A DNA stretch of 64,000 nucleotides from Polaribacter haliotis. GTDB taxonomy: Bacteria; Bacteroidota; Bacteroidia; Flavobacteriales; Flavobacteriaceae. The stretch's first letter is position 1. Every line of letters starts with the position of its first letter. A program made the translations under genes and the position numbers. Where the stretch lies: positions 211,501 to 275,500 of the forward strand of contig NZ_CP061813.1 in the NCBI RefSeq assembly GCF_014784055.1. The letters run 5' to 3'. Below are positions 28,406 through 37,080 of the stretch, piece after piece. The notes below the pieces were generated by a model, which made no database searches, was not told where the DNA came from, and saw only the letters and a list, made by a program, of their open reading frames with translations.

Positions 28406-29770
28406 TTAATATGTAAAACCTAATTTTGTTAAACCATCTTTAATTTCTTGATTTTGCATAAAAAGATTCCAAAGTAATTGAGTTCTGTAGTTTTCTATCA
28501 TACAAACAATTGGTCCTTGGTCAATAGCTAAATAACCATCTGAATACCATGAGTTGGTTTCTGAAAAAGCATCATAAAAACCATAATCTCCCCAAAGTTT
28601 TGCATTTTGTTTATAATAGAAGTATTCTATCGCTTTTTTAGATTCTACAGGAGTGTATGGAAAAGCAGATAATGCTGCTGTTGGTGTTATAACGCCAATG
28701 TCATTTTCTGGTTCATGCACTGCGTAACCATTAAAATCATCACTTGCAGTTAATCCCCAACTATCTCCTCCATAACCTTTGTAGCCATTTGGATTTTCTT
28801 TGCAGTGATTGTAATTAATTAATGAATGTGCCCTGTTTTGTTCAAAATAATTAGCAAACTGATCTGTTAAATTTGTTGGATTTAGACCAATAAAAGAATA
28901 TTGAGAGAAAAATAAAGGCCCTCCTTTTTGTGGTCCTAAAGGAAGTTTTATATCGAAATAAGTATTTCCATTTTTCATAGCTCCATTAGAAGCCCAGCCA
29001 TTTATATATGTTTCTTTATCAATTGAATGTGTAGGTGAAGAGGCTGCTAAAACATAAACTATTAATCCTTCGTTCCAACCTCTTACTTTTAAATTAATTG
29101 CAAATTCGTGAGTTTTAGACCAATGCCATGTTATTATTTTTTCATTTCTTGCATACCAATCCCATTCTACTCCTTCCCAAATAGCGGTAATTCTATCTCT
29201 AATATCTTTTTCATCGTCATTATTTCCAGAGAAATATTCTCTATTAATTAATAAACCTTGTATTAAAAATGCAGTTTCTACAAGATCTCCTCCATCATCT
29301 TGTGCGCTAAATGGACGAGTAATACCAGTATCACCAAAATACCAGTGAGAAAATGCACCATGGTATTTTTCTGCTCCTTCTAAAAAGGTAAGCACTTTTT
29401 GTAAACGTTCGATTACTTTAGTTTTTGTTTGCCAACCTCTTTCTACTGCAATTGGAAATGCAGAAAGACCAAAACCAGAGCCTCCCATTGTAATAACTCT
29501 TTTAGATTCCCCATCTAAAGCTTCTTCTTGTGAGCGTTCTCTTGCTAAACCACTAATTGGTTCTGCAAAATCCCAAAAATAATTGAATGTACGTTGTTGT
29601 ACTTCATCTAATAACTCCTCAAAAGGAATTTCTTTTACAGGACGCTCAAATATGGCTTCTACATCTGGTGGTGGTGGATCAATAGCAGTTTCTGTACAGC
29701 CTAAAGCTACTGCTAAAAATAAAAAACAGCTTATTATATATTGTACTTTTATGTTTTCTGTAAATTTCAT
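28406..29770 (-). CDS. GH144-like beta-1,2-glucanase lipoprotein (copy A)
   Basis: A 454-residue lipoprotein (lipobox AVALGC, Cys25), with a proline-rich linker DPPPPD. The GH144 residues are D158, D162 and E165 in DDGGDLVE, and E234 in GWNEGLIVYVLA, again 69 residues apart. It shares long identical stretches with copy B, such as SHSIDKETY and GVITPTAALS, so the pair arose by tandem duplication. Keeping both suggests division of labour, for example endo cleavage by one and disaccharide release by the other, or different locations. It follows susD by 20 bp and is the first enzyme of the operon. No T9SS sorting domain is present, which fits periplasmic trimming after SusCD uptake. Confidence 0.85.
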   Translation of the reverse strand: MKFTENIKVQYIISCFLFLAVALGCTETAIDPPPPDVEAIFERPVKEIPFEELLDEVQQRTFNYFWDFAEPISGLARERSQEEALDGESKRVITMGGSGFGLSAFPIAVERGWQTKTKVIERLQKVLTFLEGAEKYHGAFSHWYFGDTGITRPFSAQDDGGDLVETAFLIQGLLINREYFSGNNDDEKDIRDRITAIWEGVEWDWYARNEKIITWHWSKTHEFAINLKVRGWNEGLIVYVLAASSPTHSIDKETYINGWASNGAMKNGNTYFDIKLPLGPQKGGPLFFSQYSFIGLNPTNLTDQFANYFEQNRAHSLINYNHCKENPNGYKGYGGDSWGLTASDDFNGYAVHEPENDIGVITPTAALSAFPYTPVESKKAIEYFYYKQNAKLWGDYGFYDAFSETNSWYSDGYLAIDQGPIVCMIENYRTQLLWNLFMQNQEIKDGLTKLGFTY

Positions 29771-29790
29771 GATTTTATCAGTTTTAATTT

Positions 29791-31221
29791 TTAATACATT
29801 GGGTTTTGAGTTAGAATTCCTCCACTTTTATCTATTTGTTCTTGTGGTATTGGGAAAACCTCATGTTTCCCATCAATAAAATTCTTTCCGTGAGCTCTTA
29901 AAATTACTCCTGCGCGACCTTGTCTAACTAAATCGAAATAACGATCGTGTTCAAAAGCTAATTCATGTCTTCTTTCTTTCCAAACTGTCATTTTATCAAC
30001 AACAGTAGCGTCATCTAAACCAGCTCTTTTTCTTACTCTGTTTAAAGGTGTTGCAGCATCTCCACCAACTTCTAAAGCGGCTTCAGCATTCATTAATAAA
30101 ACTTCTGCAAAACGTAAAATTCTTATGTTTTTTCCTGTTTCCCAAGCATCTGAATTTGCGCTTGAATATGCTTTTTGATTATACATTGCATTTGTAACAG
30201 TATTAGGTACTAACCTGCCATCAAATAAAGTTTCTCCTCTAAAAATAATAGTGGCATCTCTTCTGGCATCATTTGGTTCATAAGAGTTGGCTAAATCTTC
30301 TGTAGGTGTATTAAAGCCCCAGCCCCAGCCACCATCGCCTCTGGCTCCTTGAGTTACACTATATCCTTGAACTCCTGCAGTAGGAGCATCTCCTCCTTTA
30401 GCTTGAATTTCGAAAATAGATTCTGTATTATTTTCTCCAATTTCTTTCCAAATATCTTCGTAGTTGGTTGTTAAATCGTATTGTTTTGATGTAATAACTT
30501 CATTTGTTAATGTAAGTACCTCTTGCCATTTATTTTGATACATGCTTACTTTAGCTAATAATGCTTTTGCTGCGCCTTTTGTTGCTCTACCGAGATCTGC
30601 AGCCGCGTATTCATTTTTTTCTGGTAATGAGTTTATAGCATCTTGTAAGTCATTTTCTATAAAAAGATAAGTATCTTCTTTAGATGCTCTTTTTAAAATA
30701 TCTGGGCTGGAAAAATCTGATTTATCAGAAATTAAAGGTACTCCGCCAAATGTTTTTACTAATCTAAAATATATTAATGCTCTTAAAAATTTAGCTTCAC
30801 CAATTAATCTTGTTTTTAGTTTTTCATCGATATCAAATTCTGGGATACGAGTTATAGCTTGTGTAATACGCTGGTTTGCATTGTAATGTTCACTCCAAAC
30901 TTCTCCAATAGAAATTGTTGTTGGATCGAAAGCAATTGCATCTAAAATGTCTTTATCAGTTCCAGTGTCTCCAGTGCTACTTCCTTTATCTGCATCATCT
31001 GTAGTAATGCTTGTTAAACCATTCCAGGAAAAAGAACTCATTTGCCATTGCAGAAATCTATTGTAAACTGCATTAACAAGCTCAACAGATTTTTCTGCTG
31101 TTAGTGCCTCTTCAGTTTCTGCTGTTGCTTCAACATCTAAAAAATCTTCACTACAAGAAAATGATAGTAATAAGATTGCAAAAGCAACGTATTTTAAATT
31201 TTTATTTATTTTATTGTTCAT
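29791..31221 (-). CDS. susD: SusD-like glycan-binding lipoprotein
   Basis: A 476-residue SusD/RagB family lipoprotein. A lipobox (SFSC, about residue 23) is followed by SEDFLDVEATAETEEALTAE. The N-terminal TPR-like helices come next (LVNAVYNRFLQ, FLRALIYFRLVKTFGGVPLI, a family hallmark). The C-terminal RagB region contains VLLMNAEAALEVGG, LNRVRKRAGLDD and WKERRHELAFEHDRYFDLVR. It caps the SusC channel and delivers oligosaccharides. The gene starts 12 bp after the susC stop. Length is slightly below the usual 500-600 residues. The substrate is inferred as beta-1,2-glucan from the downstream GH144-like genes. Confidence 0.9.
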   Translation of the reverse strand: MNNKINKNLKYVAFAILLLSFSCSEDFLDVEATAETEEALTAEKSVELVNAVYNRFLQWQMSSFSWNGLTSITTDDADKGSSTGDTGTDKDILDAIAFDPTTISIGEVWSEHYNANQRITQAITRIPEFDIDEKLKTRLIGEAKFLRALIYFRLVKTFGGVPLISDKSDFSSPDILKRASKEDTYLFIENDLQDAINSLPEKNEYAAADLGRATKGAAKALLAKVSMYQNKWQEVLTLTNEVITSKQYDLTTNYEDIWKEIGENNTESIFEIQAKGGDAPTAGVQGYSVTQGARGDGGWGWGFNTPTEDLANSYEPNDARRDATIIFRGETLFDGRLVPNTVTNAMYNQKAYSSANSDAWETGKNIRILRFAEVLLMNAEAALEVGGDAATPLNRVRKRAGLDDATVVDKMTVWKERRHELAFEHDRYFDLVRQGRAGVILRAHGKNFIDGKHEVFPIPQEQIDKSGGILTQNPMY

Positions 31222-31233
31222 TTTTTTTAATTT

Positions 31234-34227
31234 TTAAAATGATGTGTTAATTCCTATAAAAAATGATCTTAATGTAGGGTATGCACCTAATTCTATACCA
31301 GCGTTTCCTAATGCTCCTCCAGGTAATTCTGGTGTAAATCCAGAAAATTTCTTAATAATTAAGGGGTTTTTTGCAGTAGCGTAAATTCTTACTCTGTTAA
31401 AGAAATTAGTAGTATTTTCTTTTAATGTATATCCTAAAGTTATATTATTGATTCTAAAAAAATCTGCTGATTCTAAATAGTAATTAGAAGATAAAGGCAC
31501 TTCATTAAAAGCTCTAGATCCAGTATTACTTGGTCTACCAGAAGTCCAGCGATTATTAAATACAGATTGCTCTATGTTTTCGTTTCCAAAACGTTGTGCT
31601 TTTTTACCATTATATACTTTAGCTCCTAAACTTGTGTATGTATCCACTGCCAAGTCAAAATTTCTATAGTTTAAACCAAAATTAAAACCGATATTGTATT
31701 TAGGAATAAAAGATCCCATAAACTTTCTGTCTCCTTCATCTGTAATTCCGTTATTATTAACATCATCATATACAAATTCTCCCTTATCATCTATTCCTAT
31801 TACATCGTATAAGAAAAAACTACCTATTGGTTGGTCTACTCTAACTCTTTTTGTGTATTGCCCGTTTCCTAAATCTCCTCCAATAGACTCATTAAAATAT
31901 GGGTTGGTAACCTTTGTTAATTTGTTTTTATTCAAAGCAAAATTTAAGCCTACATTATATTTTAAGTTTTCATTAATTTCGTCTTGCCAATTAAGAGTAG
32001 TTTCTATTCCTTTGTTTTCTATTTCACCTATATGATCTAAATATGGGTCTATTCCAAAAACGTCTGGTAATTTTATTTGAAGTATAGCGTTTGAAGTTTT
32101 TTTGATGTAAAAATCTACTTCTCCACTTAACTTGTAGTCAAATAAAGTGAATTCAGCACCAAAATTCAATTCTTTTGTAGTTTCCCAACTTAAATTTTCT
32201 GCTAAAGTAGAAGATATAGTTGTACCTTGATTAAGGTTTTGATTAGCCCCAAAAGGATAGAAACCTCCAGCACCTGTAGATAAAGTTACAATTTGTAAAG
32301 GCACATTTTGGTTTCCTAATTCTCCATAACCAGCTCTTAATTTTAACTTATTGAAAGAAGAGTTTTTCATAAAAGCTTCATTTGTTAACACCCAACCTGC
32401 ACTTACAGCATAGAAGTTACCAAACTTAAAACCTTTTTTAAATTGACTTGAACCATCTCTTCTGTAAGAAGCACTTAAGAGATATTTATTATCATAATCG
32501 TAATTTACTCTTGCAAAGTAGGAGCTTAATCGTTTATGTGGACTAAAACCACCAGAAGATGATCTTGTTTCATTATCATCACCAGTGCTTAAATTATACC
32601 TTAAACTATTGTTTGTTGGCACATTAACAGCGCTACCAGATAAAAATTCAGATCTATCTTCTTCTGAACTCATTCCTAAAGTTGCATTTACATTATGCAC
32701 TTCATTAAATGTTTTAGTGTAGGTTAAGTAATTGTCTATAAACCAATGATAGAAGTTAGTATGTGTTACAGATAAAAATGTTTTTTCTCTATCTGCATTT
32801 CCGTTAAAATAAAGTTGTTCTGAATTTGATGGGTTATTTGCTAAAAAAGAACCCAGTCTATCTTGAAAATTATGAAAACGTGCATATTCTGTTTCTATTG
32901 AGAAAGCAGAAGTATAAGATAAGGATTCTAATATTTTATAGTCGACTTTAAAAGAACCTTGTACTTTAAAATAACGTTGCTTTTCATCTTGAAAATCTAA
33001 ATCTTTTACAGGATTACCAACATTATTAATTCCAATAGAAGAACCATAAGCCCCATTTTCATCTCTAATAGGTACAATTGGAGATTGTTTATAAGCCGTT
33101 GTAAAAGCTCCAAAACTTTTAGGAACTGAATTCGCTAACTGTACATTTATACTATTAGAAAACTTTAACTTACTATTAAGATCATAATCTATATTACTAC
33201 GAAGCGTTAGTCTACTAAAATCATTACCTTTTAAAATACCTTCTTCTTTATTAAAACCGGCACTAAAAAAACCTCTAATTTTTTCAGACCCACCAGAAGC
33301 AGATATATTATAATTAGATACTCTACCAACTCTTGTTATTGCATCTAGCCAGTTTGTATTATATGGTTGGCCAGATAAAATAAAATCACTTTTATCGTTA
33401 TCATTGGTAGGGTCACCATCTCTTTGTAAATCTCTTAAAATAGCTTCGTTACTATAAGTAATAAACTCATTTGAGTTCGCTAACTTCACGTTACTTAATA
33501 TAGTTCTTGCACCAGTAAAAGTGTCAAACGTTAGTTTAATTTTCCCTTTCTTTCCCTTTTTAGTTGTAATTATTAAAACTCCGTTTGAAGCTCTATTTCC
33601 ATAAATAGCCAAGGCAGATGCATCTTTTAATACATTCATTGTAGCAATGTCAGATGTATTAATATTGTTAATATTATCTGTTAAAATACCATCGACAACA
33701 TATAATGGGTTTTCATTTCCTAAAACAGTTCCTAATCCTCTAATGATTACTTTAGAAGCTTGGCCAGGAGCATCAGAAGCAATAATTTGCACACCAGCCG
33801 CTTTGCCTTGTAATGCTTGTGTAGCATTTAATACCGGTTCATTTGCTAATTCTTCTCCTTTAATGCTTACAACAGAACTAGTAAGAACTGCTTTTTTACG
33901 AGTACCATAACCAACTACAACAATTTCACTTAAACTATTCTGTTCTTCTTGAAGTATAATTTTATACTTTGTTTCTGTAGTAATTAGAACTTCTCTTGTG
34001 GCGTAACCTAGATATTGTACAACTATTACTTCTCCATTTTTAGCTTTTAAAGAAAAATTACCATCAAAATCGGTTTGTACTCCTGTTGTTGTACCTTTTA
34101 CAATAATACTAGCACCAGGTAAAGGGATGCTATTCTTATCGGTAACAACTCCTTCTATTTTTTTTTGAGCTAAAGCAACTTGTCCTATAGTTAAACAAAA
34201 AAACAAGCAAAAAATCTTTATTTTCAT
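31234..34227 (-). CDS. susC: SusC-like TonB-dependent outer-membrane transporter
   Basis: A 997-residue SusC/RagA transporter. A signal peptide ends near VALAQ (residue 20). Then come a carboxypeptidase-D regulatory-like domain (KKIEGVVTDKNSIPLPGASI, about 22-95), the TonB-box region around LSEIVVVGYGT, a plug (about 110-225, including NPLYVVDGI and ASNGVLIITTKKGKKGKI), and a 22-strand barrel to the C-terminus. No signal-transduction (STN) domain is present, so it transports without controlling an anti-sigma factor. It is the first gene of the operon and carries the shared TGATGT operator 142-172 bp upstream of its start. It would bring sophoro-oligosaccharides into the periplasm with SusD. 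Confidence 0.92.
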   Translation of the reverse strand: MKIKIFCLFFCLTIGQVALAQKKIEGVVTDKNSIPLPGASIIVKGTTTGVQTDFDGNFSLKAKNGEVIVVQYLGYATREVLITTETKYKIILQEEQNSLSEIVVVGYGTRKKAVLTSSVVSIKGEELANEPVLNATQALQGKAAGVQIIASDAPGQASKVIIRGLGTVLGNENPLYVVDGILTDNINNINTSDIATMNVLKDASALAIYGNRASNGVLIITTKKGKKGKIKLTFDTFTGARTILSNVKLANSNEFITYSNEAILRDLQRDGDPTNDNDKSDFILSGQPYNTNWLDAITRVGRVSNYNISASGGSEKIRGFFSAGFNKEEGILKGNDFSRLTLRSNIDYDLNSKLKFSNSINVQLANSVPKSFGAFTTAYKQSPIVPIRDENGAYGSSIGINNVGNPVKDLDFQDEKQRYFKVQGSFKVDYKILESLSYTSAFSIETEYARFHNFQDRLGSFLANNPSNSEQLYFNGNADREKTFLSVTHTNFYHWFIDNYLTYTKTFNEVHNVNATLGMSSEEDRSEFLSGSAVNVPTNNSLRYNLSTGDDNETRSSSGGFSPHKRLSSYFARVNYDYDNKYLLSASYRRDGSSQFKKGFKFGNFYAVSAGWVLTNEAFMKNSSFNKLKLRAGYGELGNQNVPLQIVTLSTGAGGFYPFGANQNLNQGTTISSTLAENLSWETTKELNFGAEFTLFDYKLSGEVDFYIKKTSNAILQIKLPDVFGIDPYLDHIGEIENKGIETTLNWQDEINENLKYNVGLNFALNKNKLTKVTNPYFNESIGGDLGNGQYTKRVRVDQPIGSFFLYDVIGIDDKGEFVYDDVNNNGITDEGDRKFMGSFIPKYNIGFNFGLNYRNFDLAVDTYTSLGAKVYNGKKAQRFGNENIEQSVFNNRWTSGRPSNTGSRAFNEVPLSSNYYLESADFFRINNITLGYTLKENTTNFFNRVRIYATAKNPLIIKKFSGFTPELPGGALGNAGIELGAYPTLRSFFIGINTSF

Positions 34228-34644
34228 ATTGAAATATAATTTGATATTATTTGTGTTTGTAAATATAGTCTGTTATGTTAAAAATAAGAGTGTAGTAGTT
34301 TGTGGAAAGTATTTTTTTAATTTAATAATTTGATTTTTAGATATTTAACTAAATATTTTATATTCGTATTTAACAAATTGATGTATAATTGATGTGTGTA
34401 TTTTTATTATGTTTTTGATAAATATGAGGCTAAAAAAGGATTACTACTATTATAAATATGTAAAAATTATATTTTGCACTCAAAGTTAATTCATTCAATT
34501 AAGCATATTATATTAAAGTCTTATAGATTTATTTACAGTCAATAAATTTAATATTGAATTGGTAGGACTTTTGACTTTTTTAAATATTGAGCAGTAAATA
34601 TTAAAATTCTTTGTTTTAAAGTTTTATTGATACTTTTTAGCTTT
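34228..34644. other. Intergenic region between susC and the dnaJ remnant
   Basis: This 417-bp AT-rich stretch holds the susC leader, the PUL operator at 34369-34399 and, just downstream of the operator, a plausible minus-strand -33/-7 pair (TTG, 18 nt, TATTTAG). From about 34430 to 34640 I see no gene, hairpin or repeat. The lost 5' part of the dnaJ gene should have lain here but is not recognisable. Confidence 0.6.
34369..34399 (-). promoter_or_regulatory. PUL operator, copy 1 (upstream of susC)
   Basis: On the plus strand: TTTAACA, 3 nt, TGATGT, 5 nt, TGATGTGT, identical in blocks and spacing to 19109-19140. The direct repeat ATTGATGT (34377-34384 and 34388-34395) has an 11-bp period, so two regulator subunits would bind the same helix face. 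It precedes the predicted -33 box, as for a class II activator. Confidence 0.65.
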
Positions 34645-35475
34645 TTTAATTTGTATCCTGATGACAAAAGTGCTGAAGAAAAATCTAAAGAAATTAATGA
34701 AGCAATTAGTGTTTTAAGTGTTGCGAAATAAAGAGAAAAGTACGATGCTTTAGGTTCAGATTGGAAAGCATATCAGCATACAGGAGATGATTGGAAGGAA
34801 TATGCAAAACAGAAAAATCAGTAAAAACGTTACAATCAAAACGAACCCAACTTTTATGGTCAACAAGGTTCTGAAGAAGATTTTTCAAGCTTTTTTGAAA
34901 ATATGTTTGGTGGTGGGCAATCAGCAAGAGGTCAACAAAGAACTCAATCTGGAGGAGATATTCAGGCAGAAATGCCAATTACACTTTTAGAAGCCTACGA
35001 AGGAAGTAAACGCACGTTTAAAATTAATACTGATAATTTAAGAATCACTATAAAACCTGGTTCTTATGATGGACAACAATTAAAAATAAAAGGAAAAGGA
35101 CAACCAGGTTTTAAAGGCGGAAACAGAGGTGATTTGCATATCATTTTAAAAGTGGAACCAGATAATCGATTTGAAAGAAAAAACGACAATCTATTATACA
35201 CAACTTCTATAGGTTTATACACAGCTATTCTTGGTGGCAAAATTGAGATTCCAACACTTACAGGAATTGTGAAAATTACAGTCCCTAAAGAAAGTGAAAC
35301 AGGTAAAACTTTAAAACTGAAAGGTAAAGGAATGCCAATTTATGGAAAGGCTTTACAATATGGAGATTTGTTAGTAAAACTAACCATAAATCTTCCAAAA
35401 AATATTACAAAGGAAGAAGAAGATTTATTCAAAAAATTACAATTTTTAAGGGAAAAGCAAACTGTAAATAAATAA
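34645..35475 (+). pseudogene. Decayed dnaJ/cbpA co-chaperone gene
   Basis: One reading frame contains a broken J-domain (LYPDDKSAEEKSKEINEAIS, where the family has KYHPD and KFKEINEA). A TAA follows at 34729-34731. Then come REKYDALGSDWKAY and another TAA at 34822-34824, and after that an intact C-terminal substrate-binding region (GGDIQAEMPITLLEAYEG to the end). It lacks the zinc-finger domain, as in type II DnaJ/CbpA. The start of the J-domain is unrecognisable and two in-frame stops split the rest. A 190-codon frame from ATG 34903 could still be translated but lacks the J-domain needed to stimulate DnaK. It is probably a relic next to the island boundary. Confidence 0.85.
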
Positions 35476-35485
35476 AACAATTATT

Positions 35486-35836
35486 ATGGAACTAATTCTA
35501 TACACCAAAGAATATGATACAGCTAATAGCATACGTAATTTTATGGATTTTTACTACAATTTACAAATGAATCATTTAGCAAGTGATTTTTTACAAAAAG
35601 GATTGACACCAACACAAATTTCCGAAGCAGTTACATTAGCAATTAAAATAGCAAAATCATCAGGAATTGAGATTCGAAAGCATTTTAAACTTGTGTACAG
35701 TGCCATACAACAAGAAATTATTCAAGATTGTAAATTATCGCATTTAGGCTATGGATTGGTATTGATGAATGCAAGTTCTAATTTAAAAGTAGTTGGAGAT
35801 TTTCAAGTGAAACTATTGAGTGAGTTTTTCAAATAG
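35486..35836 (+). CDS. Hypothetical protein following the dnaJ remnant
   Basis: A 116-residue protein starting 10 bp after the dnaJ stop. I do not recognise it. It is mostly helical (NSIRNFMDFYYNLQMNHLAS, PTQISEAVTLAIKIAKSSG, IRKHFKLVYSAI) and ends LGYGLVLMNASSNLKVVGDF and a short tail. In its position a CbpM-type chaperone modulator would be expected, but the MerR-like opening of CbpM is not visible, so I do not call it that. It has no signal peptide or membrane segment. With its partner gene dead it may be losing function. Confidence 0.5.
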   Translation: MELILYTKEYDTANSIRNFMDFYYNLQMNHLASDFLQKGLTPTQISEAVTLAIKIAKSSGIEIRKHFKLVYSAIQQEIIQDCKLSHLGYGLVLMNASSNLKVVGDFQVKLLSEFFK

Positions 35837-35877
35837 ACAAATTTATACGACAATACTAAAATAGACTATACTTTTTT

Positions 35878-35930
35878 TTCCTTAAGTAGTAGTTTATTTT
35901 CTAAAAGAAAAGAAAGTACTACTTAAGGAA
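35878..35930. repeat. Long inverted repeat in a convergent spacer
   Basis: Fourteen-base arms TTCCTTAAGTAGTA (35878-35891) and TACTACTTAAGGAA (35917-35930) flank a 25-nt centre. That centre contains a further short stem, TTTTCT/AGAAAA. The structure lies between convergent genes. Neither strand has a U-run after the stem (A-runs are found instead), so it is not a standard terminator. It could be a structured RNA or a relic of a small mobile repeat. Confidence 0.6.
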
Positions 35931-36004
35931 ACTAAAGGAAAACAAATCTATTTGCCAATACAATATGTATTATTCCTTTTAAATAAAGGTATTAGTGACG
36001 TTGG

Positions 36005-36054
36005 GGTGGAGTATAGGTGTAAGATTTTAACTTCTTTTAGTTGATTTTGGCAAA
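36005..36054. repeat. Right copy of the 50-bp perfect direct repeat
   Basis: Identical over 50 bases and in the same orientation to 5473-5522. It lies 21 bp from the stop codon of the intact WYL gene. Similarity continues weakly on the outer side from about 35949 and, after a 10-base insertion, into the end of the WYL gene. Confidence 0.85.
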
Positions 36055-36074
36055 GAAAAGCAAATAAAAACAAA

Positions 36075-36983
36075 CTAATTATAATTTTTCAAACTTGCTT
36101 TTAACATACTAATAATTTCATCTCTCAAATGTTTTGGGCTTAAAACTTCTACTTCTGCTCCAATTTTTAAAATTTGAGTCATAAATTCGTAATTCGGATA
36201 AATATAAAAATTTACTTGGTGTTTATTATCTTTATTTTTAGGTAAGATTACTTGCGATTGGTGCAAAGGAAGACTTCGCATATATTTTACATGCAGTTCA
36301 TCTACTAACAAACTTACATTTACAGGATCTCCTTCCCAGTAAGTTAACCCAACAGTGTGTTTAAATTTCTCTAATTTTTCTGTGTAATTTTCTCTTTTTT
36401 TGGTTGATAAATTGGTTATTTCTATTTTTGATATTCTATCGATACCAAAAGTTCTAATTTCATTACCTTCATTAATAGCGCCAACAACATACCATCTATT
36501 CAAATATTCTTTTAAGATTAATGGGGTAATTGTGTACTTCTTTTTTGAGTTTTTTTCGTAGTTTTCGTGAATAAAATCTATTTCTTTCTCTTGCTTAATT
36601 GCTAATAAAATATCTTTTAAATTTTCTATTCCTTTAAAGTTTGTAGAATCATCGAAACTTACGTATTCTAAAATTTTATTACTGTCCTTTAAGCTATTAG
36701 AAAAAATATCCGCCACTTGTATAATCTCTAAAAACTTAAAGAAAGACGCTACTTTTACACTTTTTTCTTCATCAATAAAATACCCTTTCTTCAGAGAATT
36801 ATAAGAAATTTCAATTCCAAAATCTGCCCTAATTCTTGCAAAATATCTGTCTAATGTTCTCGAAGAAACCTCTAAATCTTTATCAGCCAAATAATCTATA
36901 ATTTGTTCTTTGGGTGGAAAGTTATAATCGTAAACATATTGTATTAGTAATTGAATTTTTAAGGAAATAAAATAGTTAGCCAT
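36075..36983 (-). CDS. WYL-domain transcriptional regulator
   Basis: A 302-residue DNA-binding protein. A winged helix-turn-helix (about 8-70, with SSRTLDRYFARIRADFGIEI) precedes a WYL domain (about 130-200, with RWYVVGA at 163-169 and TFGIDRISKIEI) and a C-terminal WCX domain (about 215-300). This is the layout of the BrxR/CapW-type regulators that control phage-defence islands in other bacteria. Transcribed divergently from the HIRAN gene, the 97-bp spacer holds an operator CGTCA-N5-TGACG, which recurs upstream of three more units in the window. The protein therefore probably represses its island and itself, and a ligand, perhaps nucleic acid, relieves repression. A good -7 box, TATATTTG, on the minus strand lies about 20 bp before its ATG. 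A decayed relative lies at 5533-5630. Confidence 0.88.
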   Translation of the reverse strand: MANYFISLKIQLLIQYVYDYNFPPKEQIIDYLADKDLEVSSRTLDRYFARIRADFGIEISYNSLKKGYFIDEEKSVKVASFFKFLEIIQVADIFSNSLKDSNKILEYVSFDDSTNFKGIENLKDILLAIKQEKEIDFIHENYEKNSKKKYTITPLILKEYLNRWYVVGAINEGNEIRTFGIDRISKIEITNLSTKKRENYTEKLEKFKHTVGLTYWEGDPVNVSLLVDELHVKYMRSLPLHQSQVILPKNKDNKHQVNFYIYPNYEFMTQILKIGAEVEVLSPKHLRDEIISMLKASLKNYN

Positions 36984-37019
36984 CTTTTTTTATCAAATAT
37001 AAAAATTAAAAACCAACTA

Positions 37020-37053
37020 CGTCATGTTTTGACGAACCCACATTAGACCTTTG
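37020..37053 (+). promoter_or_regulatory. WYL operator A and -7 region
   Basis: CGTCA-tgttt-TGACG-AACC (37020-37038) is a perfect 5-bp inverted repeat with a 5-nt spacer plus a conserved AACC. TTTG of the -7 box follows 11 nt later (37050-37053). It sits between the divergent WYL and HIRAN genes and could control both. Confidence 0.75.
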
Positions 37054-37080
37054 TAAAAGAATCTTAAAAACAAAAATAAA

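Noticed and set aside
5902..34227. Laminarin (beta-1,3-glucan) utilisation locus
   Set aside because: No GH16, GH17 or GH30 enzyme is present. The GH144-like residues and GH94-type phosphorylase favour beta-1,2-glucan, although GH149 for the 1119-residue enzyme cannot be excluded without a profile search.
34706..34990. Short open frames on both strands over the dnaJ remnant
   Set aside because: They are antisense or out-of-frame to the decayed dnaJ frame, whose protein similarity continues through them.
35486..35836. CbpM chaperone modulator
   Set aside because: Position after dnaJ/cbpA would suit, but the MerR-like N-terminal pattern is not seen in the protein.
35988..36004. Fifth WYL operator near the right 50-bp repeat
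   Set aside because: Only a GTGACG half-site is present. The second arm and AACC block are missing and no promoter lies at the expected distance.
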